Shown here piece by piece: positions 32,073 through 41,541 of a stretch of 57,805 bases of DNA. The stretch lies in the NCBI GenBank assembly GCA_018260425.1, contig JAGLBD010000017.1, positions 5,564 to 63,368 of the forward strand. Direction: 5' to 3'. The translations under genes were made by a program, and so were the position numbers. The DNA comes from Pseudogulbenkiania sp. (GTDB taxonomy: Bacteria; Pseudomonadota; Gammaproteobacteria; Burkholderiales; Chromobacteriaceae). The notes beneath the pieces were generated by a model. That model worked only from the letters and a program-made list of their open reading frames with translations. It ran no database searches and had not been told where the DNA came from. The stretch's first letter is position 1, and every line of letters begins with the position of its first letter.

Positions 32073-32612
32073 ATGAGTGATCAACATCAGGTGGCTGTCT
32101 GGGATCCGTGGGTCAGACTGTTTCATTGGAGTCTGGTGCTGTCGATCGCGGCTAATCTGTTCGTGCTGGAAAGTGGCCACCGGGCTCACCGGATGGTGGG
32201 CTATGCCTGTTGTTTGCTGGTAGTGCTGCGCATTGTGTGGGGATTCGCTGGAACACACCACGCGCGCTTCGCGAATTTCTGGCCGACGCCTCAGCGGTTC
32301 CGGGTTCATGTCGGGCGCTTGCTGCGGGGTGAGCGTGACGATCATCCCGGCCATAACCCTCTGGGTGCCATCATGATATTGGTGTTGCTGGCACTGGTGC
32401 TGATGCTGGGTGTCACGGGCTGGATGATGGGGCAGGATGCCTGGTTCGGCGATGAGCGTATCGAAGCCCTGCATGGCGGTCTGGCGAACGGTTTGCTGGC
32501 GGCGGCCGGGCTGCACATCGTGGCGGCCATGCTGATGAGTTGGCTAAGCCGGACAAATTTGATTCGGGCAATGATTACCGGGGTCAAGACGTTCCCGAAA
32601 AAAACGGACTAA
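32073..32612 (+). CDS. Cytochrome b561-family membrane protein
   Basis: This di-heme b-type cytochrome of the inner membrane has 179 residues and four hydrophobic helices (about 17-35, 44-60, 100-120 and 140-165). Likely heme ligands are His in LFHWSL (18), in GHRAHR (36/39), and in the LHGG and AGLHIVAA segments of the last helix pair. GGGAG precedes ATG 32073. Such proteins pass electrons between quinol and periplasmic partners. Here it sits between a PepSY protein and a two-component system, so it may supply or sense redox state; this is inference. Confidence 0.88.
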   Translation: MSDQHQVAVWDPWVRLFHWSLVLSIAANLFVLESGHRAHRMVGYACCLLVVLRIVWGFAGTHHARFANFWPTPQRFRVHVGRLLRGERDDHPGHNPLGAIMILVLLALVLMLGVTGWMMGQDAWFGDERIEALHGGLANGLLAAAGLHIVAAMLMSWLSRTNLIRAMITGVKTFPKKTD

Positions 32613-32644
32613 GCTGGCACTATCGTCAGTGAGGAAAGGCAGTC

Positions 32645-33307
32645 ATGCGAGTCGTGTTGATAGAAGACGATGCGCTTATCGGGGATGGCATAAGCACGGG
32701 GCTTGGGCAACTGGGTTTTACGGTGGATTGGTTTACCGATGGCAAGCAGGGTCTGGCGGCCTTGTGTGATGTTCCCTACGATGCCGCGATTCTCGACCTG
32801 GGGTTGCCGGGGATGGATGGCATGCAGGTCTTGGCCGAATGTCGGGCCCGTGGTGTTGAGTTGCCCATTCTGGTCTTGACAGCCCGCGATGCCATTGCTG
32901 ACCGGGTTAGCGGTCTGGATGGCGGTGCCGATGATTATCTGGTCAAACCCTTTTCGTTGGCCGAGGTGGCGGCGCGCCTGCGTTCGCTGCTGAGACGCCG
33001 CCATGGCCAGAGTCAGCCGGTTTTGCGGCACGGGGCCGTTACGCTATGGCAAGCCGCGCGGCGCGTCGAGTGCGGCGAGACTGTCATCGAGCTGACGACC
33101 CGCGAGTTTGATCTATTGGAGCTGCTGATGCTGAATCGCGGCAGAGTCATGCCCCGTTCACTGCTGGAAGAAAAGTTATATGGCTGGGACAAGGATGTCG
33201 AAAGCAATGCCGTGGAGGTTCATGTGCACCACCTGAGAAAGAAACTGGGCAGTCGCTTCATTCGTACCGTACGCAGTGTGGGCTATACGGTGGGGGATGA
33301 GGAATGA
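32645..33307 (+). CDS. OmpR-family response regulator, QseB/PmrA-like
   Basis: It has 220 residues: a receiver domain at 1-115 with the phosphoacceptor D51 ([13 protein letters not shown]), acidic pocket E7-D8-D9 and K101 (YLVKPF), then a winged-helix DNA-binding domain from about 125 ([19 protein letters not shown], then [13 protein letters not shown]). It overlaps the kinase gene by 4 bases. The pair most resembles QseBC/PmrAB. A PmrA/QseB-like box lies upstream of the operon. Confidence 0.93.
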   Translation: MRVVLIEDDALIGDGISTGLGQLGFTVDWFTDGKQGLAALCDVPYDAAILDLGLPGMDGMQVLAECRARGVELPILVLTARDAIADRVSGLDGGADDYLVKPFSLAEVAARLRSLLRRRHGQSQPVLRHGAVTLWQAARRVECGETVIELTTREFDLLELLMLNRGRVMPRSLLEEKLYGWDKDVESNAVEVHVHHLRKKLGSRFIRTVRSVGYTVGDEE

Positions 33308-34680
33308 GCCTGCAGCGCCGTTTGGTGTTGACCATTCTCTGCGTTGCGCCCTTGCTCTGGCTGATGTCGGCTGGCGTGGCGACGTGGCAGACGCACCGCT
33401 CGGTGGACGAGTTGTATGACTCGCAACTGACCTTGTTTGCCCGGCAGTTGTTGGCCGTGGATATCGAACATGATGGGGATGATGGCGCCTCCTTGCCGCG
33501 AACCCGCAAGCTGATTCGCGGAGGCAATCGTGGTCATGGTGATGAAGATGATCTGGGTCTGGCCGTTTGGGATGCTTCCGGGAAGCTGTTGATCTCCGAT
33601 GGGGGGCGACATCATTTCGAGTTTTCTCCCGACAAGCGCGGGTTCTACAGCGAACAGGATCGCTACCACGACTGGCGGGTGTTCTATCTACCGTCACCCG
33701 ATGGTGAAAAGTTTGTGGCCGTCGGACAGCGCGACCATTTGCGTCACGGGGCCGTTCGCCATGTAGTGCTGGCGCAATTGTTCAGTTGGTTGTTGCCCTT
33801 GCCGCTGCTGGTCGGTTTACTGGTGTTTGGTGTCCGGCGTGCGCTGGCACCGGTCAGGCAGTTGGGCAGCGAACTGGCGGCGCGGCGCATCGATGATCAT
33901 CAAGCGGTGTCTACCCGGGTACCGGACGAACTGACTCCGCTTATCGATGCTCTCAACCAGTTGTTTGCACGTATTGCAGAAACCTTGAACAAGGAGCGGC
34001 GCTTTACCTCGGATGCCGCCCATGAGTTGCGCTCGCCGCTGACCGCCCTGCGGGTCCAGGCGGAAGTGGCGCGTTTGGCCTCCGATCCGGCCGTTGCCAA
34101 CCGGGCGCTGGATCAATTGATGCTGGGGATTGATCGGGCGGGACGACTGATCGAACAACTCCTCGCTTTGTCGCGGCTGGATCGACAAGGTGAAGGCCTG
34201 TCACTGGAAAAGATTGACTGGGGCCGTGTGGTGGCCGGACTGACCGGCGGCGTGCTGTGCAGTGCCGATCCTGAGGGCAATCGCTTGCATTGCGAGTGGT
34301 GTTGCGACCCGGCTCAGGTCTTGCCGTTGGCAGGCGATGAAACGCTCATTTCATTGATGCTCAGAAATCTGCTCGACAACGCGCTCAAGTACTCGCCGGC
34401 TGAGGGGCGCGTGACATTGCGTCTTGAGGCGCACCAGATAGCGGTACTGGATGAAGGCGAGGGTGTCGGTAGCGACGCGCTGGAGCGGATACGCGAGCGT
34501 TTCTACCGTCCTCCCGGACAGACAGTACCCGGCAGCGGGCTGGGTTTATCTATCGTCGAGGAAGTCGCGCGCTTGCACGGATTGTCCTTGCAATTGGGCA
34601 ACCGGCCGGAAGGGGGCTTCATCGCTTCTTTGCAGCCTGCGACAAAAGGTCACATTCCCGAAGCGTCCGCCAAGGACTAA
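33304..34680 (+). CDS. Sensor histidine kinase, QseC/PmrB-like
   Basis: It has 458 residues with membrane segments at about 8-25 and 158-178 enclosing a periplasmic sensor of about 130 residues. That sensor has clusters of Asp, Glu and His (EHDGDDG near 55 and GHGDEDD near 77). A HAMP-like linker precedes the phosphoacceptor H240 ([15 protein letters not shown]). The ATPase domain has the N box [10 protein letters not shown], then LDEGEGV and [12 protein letters not shown]. The metal- or polycation-like sensor residues are suggestive only. Confidence 0.93.
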   Translation: MSLQRRLVLTILCVAPLLWLMSAGVATWQTHRSVDELYDSQLTLFARQLLAVDIEHDGDDGASLPRTRKLIRGGNRGHGDEDDLGLAVWDASGKLLISDGGRHHFEFSPDKRGFYSEQDRYHDWRVFYLPSPDGEKFVAVGQRDHLRHGAVRHVVLAQLFSWLLPLPLLVGLLVFGVRRALAPVRQLGSELAARRIDDHQAVSTRVPDELTPLIDALNQLFARIAETLNKERRFTSDAAHELRSPLTALRVQAEVARLASDPAVANRALDQLMLGIDRAGRLIEQLLALSRLDRQGEGLSLEKIDWGRVVAGLTGGVLCSADPEGNRLHCEWCCDPAQVLPLAGDETLISLMLRNLLDNALKYSPAEGRVTLRLEAHQIAVLDEGEGVGSDALERIRERFYRPPGQTVPGSGLGLSIVEEVARLHGLSLQLGNRPEGGFIASLQPATKGHIPEASAKD

Positions 34681-34708
34681 GCTTTCATCACGCCTTCTCC
34701 AAGGGCAA

Positions 34709-34740
34709 GGGGCCGGAACAGAGTCCGGCCCCCTTTTTTT
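34709..34740 (+). terminator. Rho-independent terminator after the kinase gene
   Basis: GGGGCCGGA (34709-34717), loop ACAGAG, TCCGGCCCC (34724-34732), one C, then seven T. It lies between the convergent kinase and alr genes. Confidence 0.88.
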
Positions 34741-34741
34741 G

Positions 34742-35815
34742 CTAGTCGTGCCAGATTTTAGGAACGCGCGGCGCTACGGCACACATCAGTTCGTAGGACA
34801 AGGTGCCTGCCAGTGCGGCGACCGTGTCCAACCCCACCTGCTTGCCCCACAACTCGACTCGGCTGCCCACACCGCAGTGCGGCAAATCCGTCAGGTCAAC
34901 GGTGAGCATATCCATCGACACCCGTCCCACCAACCGCGACAACTGGCCATCGATCGCGACCGGAGTACCATTCGGTGCAACGCGCGGATAGCCATCGGCA
35001 TAGCCGCACGCCACCACGCCGATACGGGTGGTCTTGTCAGCCGTGAAGCACGCGCCATAACCTAATGATTCACCGCGCTGTAGCGTCTGTTCGGCGATAA
35101 TGGAGGCACTGAGCGTCATGGCGGGATGCAGGCCTAATTCCTGCGCGCTCTTGCCTTCGAGCGGAGAGCATCCATATAGACAGAGTCCGGGCCGGACAAT
35201 CTCGCCATGCGTTTCCGGAAAACCGAACAGTGCCGCCGAGTTTGATGCGCTGACCGGTAGGCCGCTGGCACTGGCCAACGGTGCAAATCGCGCCCATTGC
35301 GCATGCGGGCCGCGAGCATCATCGGCGGTGGCGAAATGCGTCATGATGGCGCCAAGGCGCATGCCAGGGTGGGCCTGCAGTCGAGCCTGAGCGGCGGCGG
35401 CCTCTTCGGGACGAAATCCGAGCCGGTTCATGCCGCTGTTGATTTTGAGCCAGCCTTCCACCGCGAGTCCATCGGGCAGGGAGTCCAGCCAGTCCAGTTG
35501 TTGCCGGCAGTGAAATGCTCCGCCGACCGAGTGACGGGCCATGCCCTCCAGCTCTTCGGGGCTGAAGGCACCTTCCAGAAGGACCAGCGGGTTGCGAATG
35601 CCTGCATTACGCAGGGCGATGGCGTCCTCAAGGCGCAGCAGGGCGAAGCCGTCGGCCACCGGTGCCAGGGCACGGGCAACCGCTTCGGCGCCATGGCCAT
35701 AGGCATCGGCTTTGATAACGGCAAAGGCTTTGGCGCGAGGGGCCAGAGAACGGGATAGCAAGTAATTGTGGCGGATGGCAGTCAGATCAATATCCGCGCA
35801 GATTGGGCGAGTCAT
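34742..35815 (-). CDS. alr: Alanine racemase
   Basis: This PLP enzyme interconverts L- and D-alanine for peptidoglycan. It has 357 residues from ATG 35815; a TTG at 35830 would add five. PLP-binding K35 lies in AFAVIKADAYGHG, and the second catalytic base is Y253 (SLGYGACF). The C-terminal beta domain has RIGVVACGYADGYPR and VGRVSMDMLTVDLT. A TATAAT on the minus strand (35844-35849) is a possible -10. The gene converges with the kinase gene. Confidence 0.96.
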   Translation of the reverse strand: MTRPICADIDLTAIRHNYLLSRSLAPRAKAFAVIKADAYGHGAEAVARALAPVADGFALLRLEDAIALRNAGIRNPLVLLEGAFSPEELEGMARHSVGGAFHCRQQLDWLDSLPDGLAVEGWLKINSGMNRLGFRPEEAAAAQARLQAHPGMRLGAIMTHFATADDARGPHAQWARFAPLASASGLPVSASNSAALFGFPETHGEIVRPGLCLYGCSPLEGKSAQELGLHPAMTLSASIIAEQTLQRGESLGYGACFTADKTTRIGVVACGYADGYPRVAPNGTPVAIDGQLSRLVGRVSMDMLTVDLTDLPHCGVGSRVELWGKQVGLDTVAALAGTLSYELMCAVAPRVPKIWHD

Positions 35816-35843
35816 GTTAAATGGTGTCAAGGATAGGTGTGAT

Positions 35844-35849
35844 ATTATA
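35844..35849 (-). promoter_or_regulatory. Candidate -10 element for alr
   Basis: TATAAT on the minus strand, 29 bases upstream of the alr ATG. No good -35 is seen at 17 bases. The 115-base gap also has to hold a dedA promoter. Confidence 0.3.
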
Positions 35850-35930
35850 GGCCCCTGTTGTTGAACTCGGATAACGCCGCCGCGTCACAAACGTCAGTAT
35901 GGGAGACAGAAACCGGTCAGGCGGTTCACC

Positions 35931-36584
35931 ATGGATACACTGCAGATACTTCTAGATTATTTTACCGGCTACGGTTACCAGGCGGTTTTCATCGTGTTGC
36001 TGGTCAGCGGCTTCGGTGTTCCTATTCCCGAAGACATCACGCTGGTGGCGGGGGGAGTGATCTCCGGCCTCGGGCATACCAATGTGCACATGATGTTTCT
36101 GGTCGGCATGGTTGGCGTGCTGCTGGGCGACGGCGTGATGTTCGCCATCGGCCGGATCTACGGTGAACGGGTGCTGCAGTTTCGGCCGATTGCGCGAATC
36201 CTGACCCCGGAACGCTTTGCCGGCGTGCAGGAAAAGTTTTCCAGATACGGGCACTGGGTGTTGTTTGTGGCCCGCTTCCTGCCGGGCTTGCGCTCGCCCA
36301 TCTTTATCACCGCCGGGATGACCCGACGGGTTCCCTACTGGCGCTTCTTGTTGATGGACGGCTTTGCGGCCCTGATCTCGGTGCCGGTATGGGTCTATCT
36401 TGGTTACTTTGGCGCGGCCAATCTCGACTGGCTGATGACCTGGGTGCATCGTGGCCAGAGCGGTATTTTGATTGTCATCGCCATCCTGCTGTTGACCAGT
36501 TACATGCTGTACCGCCGCCGCAAGAAATGCGCCGTGGCCGCCAGCGGCGACGCCGTGAACCAAACCCCCGACGAACGCCGCTGA
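35931..36584 (+). CDS. DedA-family membrane protein
   Basis: DedA proteins are inner membrane transporters. Family members have been linked to undecaprenyl phosphate or phospholipid recycling. This one has 217 residues with several hydrophobic helices. The family pattern is clear: GFGVPIPEDITLVAGGVI near residues 27-44, GDGVMFAIGRIYG near 65, and FVARFLPGLRSPIFITAGM near 111-129, with the key acidic and Arg residues present. It is divergent from alr, and the ATG has only a weak upstream GGCGG. Confidence 0.9.
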   Translation: MDTLQILLDYFTGYGYQAVFIVLLVSGFGVPIPEDITLVAGGVISGLGHTNVHMMFLVGMVGVLLGDGVMFAIGRIYGERVLQFRPIARILTPERFAGVQEKFSRYGHWVLFVARFLPGLRSPIFITAGMTRRVPYWRFLLMDGFAALISVPVWVYLGYFGAANLDWLMTWVHRGQSGILIVIAILLLTSYMLYRRRKKCAVAASGDAVNQTPDERR

Positions 36585-36594
36585 CACGACGCGC

Positions 36595-36924
36595 TTAGTC
36601 GACCTGCAGTAGTTCCACTTCGAATACCAGCGTGGCGTTAGGCGGAATCACTCCGCCGGCGCCGCGTGCGCCATAGCCGAGCGAGGCCGGGATGGTCAGT
36701 TTGCGCTTGCCGCCGACTTTCATCCCCTGTACACCCTGATCCCATCCCTTGATGACATGGCCGGCACCCAGCGGGAAGCTGAACGGCTGGAAACGATCCT
36801 TGCTGGAGTCGAATTTTTTGCCATCGGTCAGCCAGCCGGTGTAATGCACGGTCACTTCCTTGCCAGCCAGTGCTTCATCACCTTCACCAGTCACCAGATC
36901 TTCGATAATCAGTTCTGTCGTCAT
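36595..36924 (-). CDS. FKBP-type peptidyl-prolyl cis-trans isomerase
   Basis: This is a single-domain FKBP of 109 residues without signal peptide, so probably cytoplasmic. Start ATG 36924 has AAGGA 8-9 bases upstream. The active site pattern is clear: [16 protein letters not shown] near 25-40, [19 protein letters not shown] near 49-67, and [20 protein letters not shown] near 82-101. It resembles the compact FKBPs of Neisseria and other betaproteobacteria. It converges with the DedA gene. Confidence 0.95.
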   Translation of the reverse strand: MTTELIIEDLVTGEGDEALAGKEVTVHYTGWLTDGKKFDSSKDRFQPFSFPLGAGHVIKGWDQGVQGMKVGGKRKLTIPASLGYGARGAGGVIPPNATLVFEVELLQVD

Positions 36925-36988
36925 TCGTCGAGTCCTTCTCGTTACAGATAATTCACGATCCGGCATTGTAGCAGCGCTCAATCTGGAT

Positions 36989-37016
36989 TTGTGTTTTCTG
37001 TTCAATTGCTTATAAC
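36989..37016 (+). promoter_or_regulatory. Candidate promoter for the DUF2189 gene
   Basis: TTGTGT (36989-36994), 16-base spacer, TATAAC (37011-37016). Transcription would start near 37023, about 50 bases before the ATG. Confidence 0.4.
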
Positions 37017-37073
37017 AAGAAAAAATGCGCTCTTTTCGTGCAGCACAACAGTCTGTAAAAAGGGAACAAAGAC

Positions 37074-37853
37074 ATGGACATCACACACCAGACTTCCACC
37101 GACCATCCGGTTGTTCGTCACGTCATGCCGTCCTACGCCTTGCGCTGGTTGCGCCTTGGCTGGCGGGACATGAAAAGGGCTCCTGCCGATACCCTGTTTT
37201 ACGGGGCGGTTTTCGTCGCAATGGGTTATTTCCTTTCCTATTACTTCTCCGCCGCTCCCGAAGTGGTCATTTCGCTTGCTACCTTGTTCTTGCTGGCAGG
37301 GCCATTTCTCGCGATCGGTTTGTACGATCTGGCCCGGCAGATAGAAGCCTTCGACGGTCAGGGACGTCCCTCCCTGTTGCATAGCATGTCGGCCTGGAGG
37401 GGGAATATCCAGGCCTTTTCCTTGTATGCGGTCTTGCTGGCGGTCGTGGTCTTCGCGTGGTTCCGGGTCTCCTTGTTGATGTTTGCCCTGTTCTACGAGA
37501 CGGCGGCACTGCCTTCGGTGGGCGATATCGTCAACAATGCCTTCCTTCCGGAAAACTTCTCGTTCTTGCTGGCCTATTTCGGTACCGGCTTGCTGTTCGC
37601 TCTGGTGGTTTTTGCCTCGAGCGTGGTGGCCATACCGATGATGCTGGACAAGGAGGCCGATACGATAACGGCGGTGGTCAATAGTTTTCAGGCCGTGTAC
37701 AAGAACCTGCTGACGATGGTGGTGTGGGCCGCTATGATTGTGCTGTTGACCGCGATAGGTTTTGCAACGCTGTATATCGGACTGATTGTTACCGTTCCCC
37801 TGATTGGTCTGGCCAGCTGGCATGCCTATCGCGATCTGGTTTCCTACCAGTGA
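37074..37853 (+). CDS. DUF2189 membrane protein
   Basis: It is a polytopic inner membrane protein of 259 residues with about six hydrophobic segments in two bundles (near 42-60, 67-85, 115-135, 160-185, 205-225 and 232-250). The layout and the [18 protein letters not shown] lead-in resemble the DUF2189 family common in proteobacteria, whose function I do not know. AGGGA precedes the ATG. The next gene begins 18 bases after its stop, so the two may be cotranscribed. Confidence 0.8.
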   Translation: MDITHQTSTDHPVVRHVMPSYALRWLRLGWRDMKRAPADTLFYGAVFVAMGYFLSYYFSAAPEVVISLATLFLLAGPFLAIGLYDLARQIEAFDGQGRPSLLHSMSAWRGNIQAFSLYAVLLAVVVFAWFRVSLLMFALFYETAALPSVGDIVNNAFLPENFSFLLAYFGTGLLFALVVFASSVVAIPMMLDKEADTITAVVNSFQAVYKNLLTMVVWAAMIVLLTAIGFATLYIGLIVTVPLIGLASWHAYRDLVSYQ

Positions 37854-37871
37854 ACGAATAGACAGGCCAAC

Positions 37872-38822
37872 GTGACACTATCCATTGTATTTCTTGACCG
37901 GGACAGCTTGCCTGTCCCGCTTCCCGCTCCTTCCTTCGAGCACTCCCTTGTCGAGTATCCGTTAACGGCGCGTGATGACATCGTGGCACGTTGTTGTGGA
38001 GCCGATGTCATCATCAGCAACAAGGTTGCGATTGATGATGCGCTGCTCGATGCCTTGCCCGGCTTGCGCATGATTGCCATTGCCGCGACCGGCTATAACC
38101 ACATCGATGTGGCTGCCTGCCGGCGTCGCGGCATTGCCGTCAGCAATGTGCGTCATTACGGCGATGAAACGGTGGCGGAGCATGCTTTCATGCTGATGAT
38201 GGCGCTGAGCCGGAATTTACCGGCCTACCAACGTGATGTCGCTGCCGGTATTTGGGAGAACTCGACGAGTTTTTGCCATTTCGGCGCTCCCGTCCGGGAT
38301 CTGGCCGGATCGGTGCTGGGGATCATCGGGCGCGGCGGGATCGGTAATGCCTTGGCCGATCGCGCCAGGGCATTTGGCATGACGGTAGTGTTCGGGGAGC
38401 GTAAAGGGGCAGCCGGGGTCCGGGAGGGCTATGTCGCCTTCGAGGAAGTGCTGGCGCGCTCGGATGTGCTGTCCTTGCACTGCCCGTTGAATGAAGGCAC
38501 CCGCAATATGATTGCCCAACCCGAGTTGATGGCCATGAAGCCGGGGGCTCTGCTGATCAATACCGCACGGGGTGGCATTGTCAACGAGAGTGATCTTGTC
38601 GCCGCCCTGAAGTATGGTCAATTGGGCGGGGCCGGTTTTGATGTGCTGAGCGTTGAACCGCCGGATAGTCAAAATCCGCTACTCAAAGCCCGCTTGCCCA
38701 ATTTGATCGTGACACCGCATATCGGCTGGGCCAGTGGGGCGGCCATGGGGCGGTTGGCAGGTCAGGTCGTTGCGGCTATCGAAGCCTGGCACCGTGGTGA
38801 GTCACTGAACCGCGTTGACTAA
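37872..38822 (+). CDS. D-2-hydroxyacid dehydrogenase (hydroxypyruvate reductase-like)
   Basis: This NAD(P)-dependent enzyme reduces 2-keto acids such as hydroxypyruvate or glyoxylate to D-2-hydroxy acids. It has 316 residues from GTG 37872. The dinucleotide fold shows GIIGRGGIGNALADRA near 152-167. Catalytic residues of the family are visible as Arg in NTARGGIV (about 237), Glu in LSVEPPD (about 265) and His in TPHIGWASG (about 284). HprA/GyaR is the nearest type by eye. The exact substrate is not determined. Confidence 0.9.
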   Translation: MTLSIVFLDRDSLPVPLPAPSFEHSLVEYPLTARDDIVARCCGADVIISNKVAIDDALLDALPGLRMIAIAATGYNHIDVAACRRRGIAVSNVRHYGDETVAEHAFMLMMALSRNLPAYQRDVAAGIWENSTSFCHFGAPVRDLAGSVLGIIGRGGIGNALADRARAFGMTVVFGERKGAAGVREGYVAFEEVLARSDVLSLHCPLNEGTRNMIAQPELMAMKPGALLINTARGGIVNESDLVAALKYGQLGGAGFDVLSVEPPDSQNPLLKARLPNLIVTPHIGWASGAAMGRLAGQVVAAIEAWHRGESLNRVD

Positions 38823-38857
38823 GCCGGTATGGGAAGAGGCCGGCGCGAGCTTCATGC

Positions 38858-39334
38858 TCAGTCGGGCAAGTCCTGGGGATTGAGCCGTGCGTTCTCTTCC
38901 TCTCCTTGCCCAAGCTGCTTACGGATCGCCGTGATGTAGATGTTGACATCGGGTTCGCCACCATTGCGCTGGGCATGCCAGATCATTTCCGCCAGACACT
39001 CCATGATGGCATGCTGTGCGGCGTGTTCGTCGCCAAGGCGCAAGGCCAGTTGGGCGTACAGGGAGCGGATGCCGAACGGCTGGTCGATAGAGCGCTGCTC
39101 TTCGATGGCCATGTGCAGGCTCATGTGCAAAAAGGGATTGCTCTGTCCCATTTCCGGGGTCCATTCCTGTTCCAGAAACGTCTCTGGATCATCCATGATG
39201 TAGTGATACTCAGGATGAACTATAAGAATGGATAACACGATGGTTTCCAGATCGGTCAGGGGCGTGCCGGCACGATGTTTTTTCCAGGTGTCGAAGAAAA
39301 AGCGTCGGGCGTCCTGGCGGCTGGGATTGAACAT
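38858..39334 (-). CDS. DUF1841 protein
   Basis: The product is a cytoplasmic protein of 158 residues typical of betaproteobacteria and annotated DUF1841, function unknown. It starts FNPSRQDARRFFFDTWKKHR and has the conserved VHPEYHYIMDDPE near 39-51 and NPFLHMSLHMAIEEQRSIDQ near 66-85, rich in His and acidic residues. It is divergent from the glutathione peroxidase gene across 58 bases. A minus-strand TATAAT at 39370-39375 could be its -10. Confidence 0.85.
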   Translation of the reverse strand: MFNPSRQDARRFFFDTWKKHRAGTPLTDLETIVLSILIVHPEYHYIMDDPETFLEQEWTPEMGQSNPFLHMSLHMAIEEQRSIDQPFGIRSLYAQLALRLGDEHAAQHAIMECLAEMIWHAQRNGGEPDVNIYITAIRKQLGQGEEENARLNPQDLPD

Positions 39335-39392
39335 GGCTATATACTTGAGTGAATAACTCGGGATTCGACATTATACGCGACGGAGACCTTCC

Positions 39393-39878
39393 ATGCCCAC
39401 GCTACCGAATTTTCTGCTGGATTATCCGGATGGCAGTCATCTTGATCTGAGGCAACTGCAGGGTCGGGTCATGCTGTTCGTCAATACTGCCAGCGAGTGT
39501 GGTTACACTCGTCAGTATGCCGGCTTGCAGGAGCTGTATGATTTGTTCGGACCGGACCAGTTGGCGGTACTGGCGTTCCCGTGCAATCAGTTCGGGCAAC
39601 AGGAGCCGGGGGATGATCACACCATCGCGGCGTTTTGCCAAAGCCGCTTTGCCATCCGTTTTCCGGTGCTGTCGAAGGTCGATGTGAATGGCCCGGGAGC
39701 GCATCCGCTATGGCGTTGGTTGACGCTAGCCGATAGTGAATGGCCCCAGCCGGTGAAGTGGAACTTCACCAAGTTTCTGGTCGATACGCGCGGGCGGCTG
39801 GTCAAACGTTATGAACCGGCTGTCGAGCCGTGGGAGCTGGTCGAGGATATTCGCGCCTTGCTCCCTTCCCGCAGCTGA
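39393..39878 (+). CDS. Glutathione peroxidase family protein
   Basis: It is a thiol peroxidase of 161 residues in the glutathione peroxidase family. C36 (NTASECGYTRQY) takes the place of selenocysteine. The tetrad partners are in FPCNQFGQQEPG (Gln near 69-70) and KWNFTKFLVD (Trp and Asn near 122-124). Bacterial Cys homologues often use thioredoxin rather than glutathione, so the reductant is open. It has no signal peptide. trmB on the other strand ends one base after it. Confidence 0.93.
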   Translation: MPTLPNFLLDYPDGSHLDLRQLQGRVMLFVNTASECGYTRQYAGLQELYDLFGPDQLAVLAFPCNQFGQQEPGDDHTIAAFCQSRFAIRFPVLSKVDVNGPGAHPLWRWLTLADSEWPQPVKWNFTKFLVDTRGRLVKRYEPAVEPWELVEDIRALLPSRS

Positions 39879-39879
39879 A

Positions 39880-40563
39880 TCAACGGCGCAAGAAAATAAT
39901 ATCCCACACCCCGTGGCCCAGGCGGATGCCACGGGCTTCGAATTTGGTCAGCGGACGGTAGTCAGGGCGCGGTGCATACCCCTCGTCAACCGAGTTGCCA
40001 AGTCCTTCGGTGTTCGAGAACACCTCAAGTATCTGCTGTGCGTATTCTTCCCAATCGGTGGCCGCGTGCAAATACCCGCCCGGCTTGAGTTTGCGGGTCA
40101 GTTTGCCGATCAGCTCAGCCTGAATCAGGCGGCGTTTGTGATGGCGCTTTTTCGGCCACGGATCCGGGAAGAAAATATGTACGCCATCCAGCGAACCATC
40201 GGCCAGCATGGTGTCGAGAACTTCCACGGCATCATGGCGGATCAGGCGCAGGTTGGTCAGTTGTTTTTCTTCAATCAGCTTAAGCAGGTTGCCGACGCCC
40301 GGCGAGTGGACTTCGATGCCCAGATAGTCTTTATCTGGATTCGCCGCGGCAATCTCGGCCGTTGCACCACCCATGCCGAAACCGATTTCGAGAATTTTGG
40401 GGGCTTCGCGTCCGAAGGTTGCTGCGAGGTCAAGGGATTCCGGCCGGAACTCCACGCCCCAGCGCGGCATGCCTTCGTCCATGGCTCGTTTCTGGGCAGC
40501 AGAAAGGTGCCCTTGTCTGAGCACGAAACTACGGATATGTCGTTGAAAAGCCGGGTTTTCCAT
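39880..40563 (-). CDS. trmB: tRNA (guanine-N7-)-methyltransferase
   Basis: TrmB methylates G46 in the variable loop of tRNAs. It has 227 residues. The SAM motif is [16 protein letters not shown] near 58-73, with IEVHSPGVG near 83. The family signature [15 protein letters not shown] near 131-145 and the TDWEEYA and [17 protein letters not shown] segments near the end are all present. It precedes the epimerase-like gene's stop by about 40 bases on the same strand. Confidence 0.97.
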   Translation of the reverse strand: MENPAFQRHIRSFVLRQGHLSAAQKRAMDEGMPRWGVEFRPESLDLAATFGREAPKILEIGFGMGGATAEIAAANPDKDYLGIEVHSPGVGNLLKLIEEKQLTNLRLIRHDAVEVLDTMLADGSLDGVHIFFPDPWPKKRHHKRRLIQAELIGKLTRKLKPGGYLHAATDWEEYAQQILEVFSNTEGLGNSVDEGYAPRPDYRPLTKFEARGIRLGHGVWDIIFLRR

Positions 40564-40602
40564 GATTGCCTGTTGCTGATTCTAAAAAACGCTCGATGTT
40601 AC

Positions 40603-41502
40603 CTAAATTCCTGCCGTGAGGCGAGTTTCTCCGGCCTCGCAGGCCAATTCCCGTAGAAAGTGGTGAACGGTGGGATAGCGCAAGGTGACCCCGAGCTCTG
40701 CCAGTCTGGCGTTGCGTATGCGGCGGGATTCCGCCATGAATGACCATTGTTCGGCGCTGACCAGCCGGCGAACTTCTTCGCGGGGGGCTCTTGGCAAGCG
40801 CGGTTCTCCGAGTGCATCGGCAAGTCCGTCGTACCACTCGCCCATGGGCAAGGGCAGGTCATCACAGGCGTTGTAGATGCGGAATCCGTTGACCCGCTCC
40901 AATGCAGCTATGACAATCGTCGCCAGATCATCGGCGTGGATATGATTGCTGATGCTGTCTTCGCCGGCCATGATCAGGGGGCTGCGACTGGCGAACCGGC
41001 TCAAGGGCAAGCGCTCCCGGGCATAGATGCCGGGTGCACGCAGGATGGCGACATGACAACCCGTTCGCTGCGCGAATTGCCGTAACTGTCGTTCGGCATC
41101 CAGCCGCCGCAACGCTCTTGCACTGTTTGGGGCGGGTTGGGAGGCTTCATCGCACCACTGCCCAGCGGTATTGCCATATACACCGGTTGTACTGATATAG
41201 ATCAACCTATGTGGTATAATTGCCGTTTTTGTTATTGCGGACAACAACTTGCGTAAGCGCAGGTCGTGTGTTCCGTCGTTCGGTGGCGGGGCGCAGTACA
41301 CTACGGCATCGGCAAGCCCGGCGATCCGGGAGAGTGATGCCTTATCGTCCAGATCCGCCTGAACAGGGACGGCGCCCAGCGCTCGTACGGTGTCGCTGGT
41401 TTCCGGGCGCCGGGACAGAGCCAGACACCGCCACCTTTGTGTCAGACGAGGCAGGGCCCGTTGGGCGACATCGCCGGATCCGGCTATGAGTAATGTTCGC
41501 AT
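40603..41502 (-). CDS. NAD(P)-binding epimerase/SDR-type protein (YeeZ-like)
   Basis: This is a 299-residue Rossmann protein of the extended SDR/NAD-dependent epimerase group. The nucleotide site is LLIAGSGDVAQRALPRL near 4-20. YISTTGVYG near 110 supplies the Thr and Tyr of the usual active site, and ILRAPGIYA follows near 155. It resembles YeeZ-type proteins of unknown substrate. ATG 41502 was chosen; an in-frame ATG at 41511 is possible. The long open frame beyond it is antisense to the divergent 2Fe-2S reductase gene and is not part of this protein. Confidence 0.85.
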   Translation of the reverse strand: MRTLLIAGSGDVAQRALPRLTQRWRCLALSRRPETSDTVRALGAVPVQADLDDKASLSRIAGLADAVVYCAPPPNDGTHDLRLRKLLSAITKTAIIPHRLIYISTTGVYGNTAGQWCDEASQPAPNSARALRRLDAERQLRQFAQRTGCHVAILRAPGIYARERLPLSRFASRSPLIMAGEDSISNHIHADDLATIVIAALERVNGFRIYNACDDLPLPMGEWYDGLADALGEPRLPRAPREEVRRLVSAEQWSFMAESRRIRNARLAELGVTLRYPTVHHFLRELACEAGETRLTAGI

Positions 41503-41541
41503 ACTGTGCATTCTAGCAAGCTTCAAGGTAGAGATAGAAAA

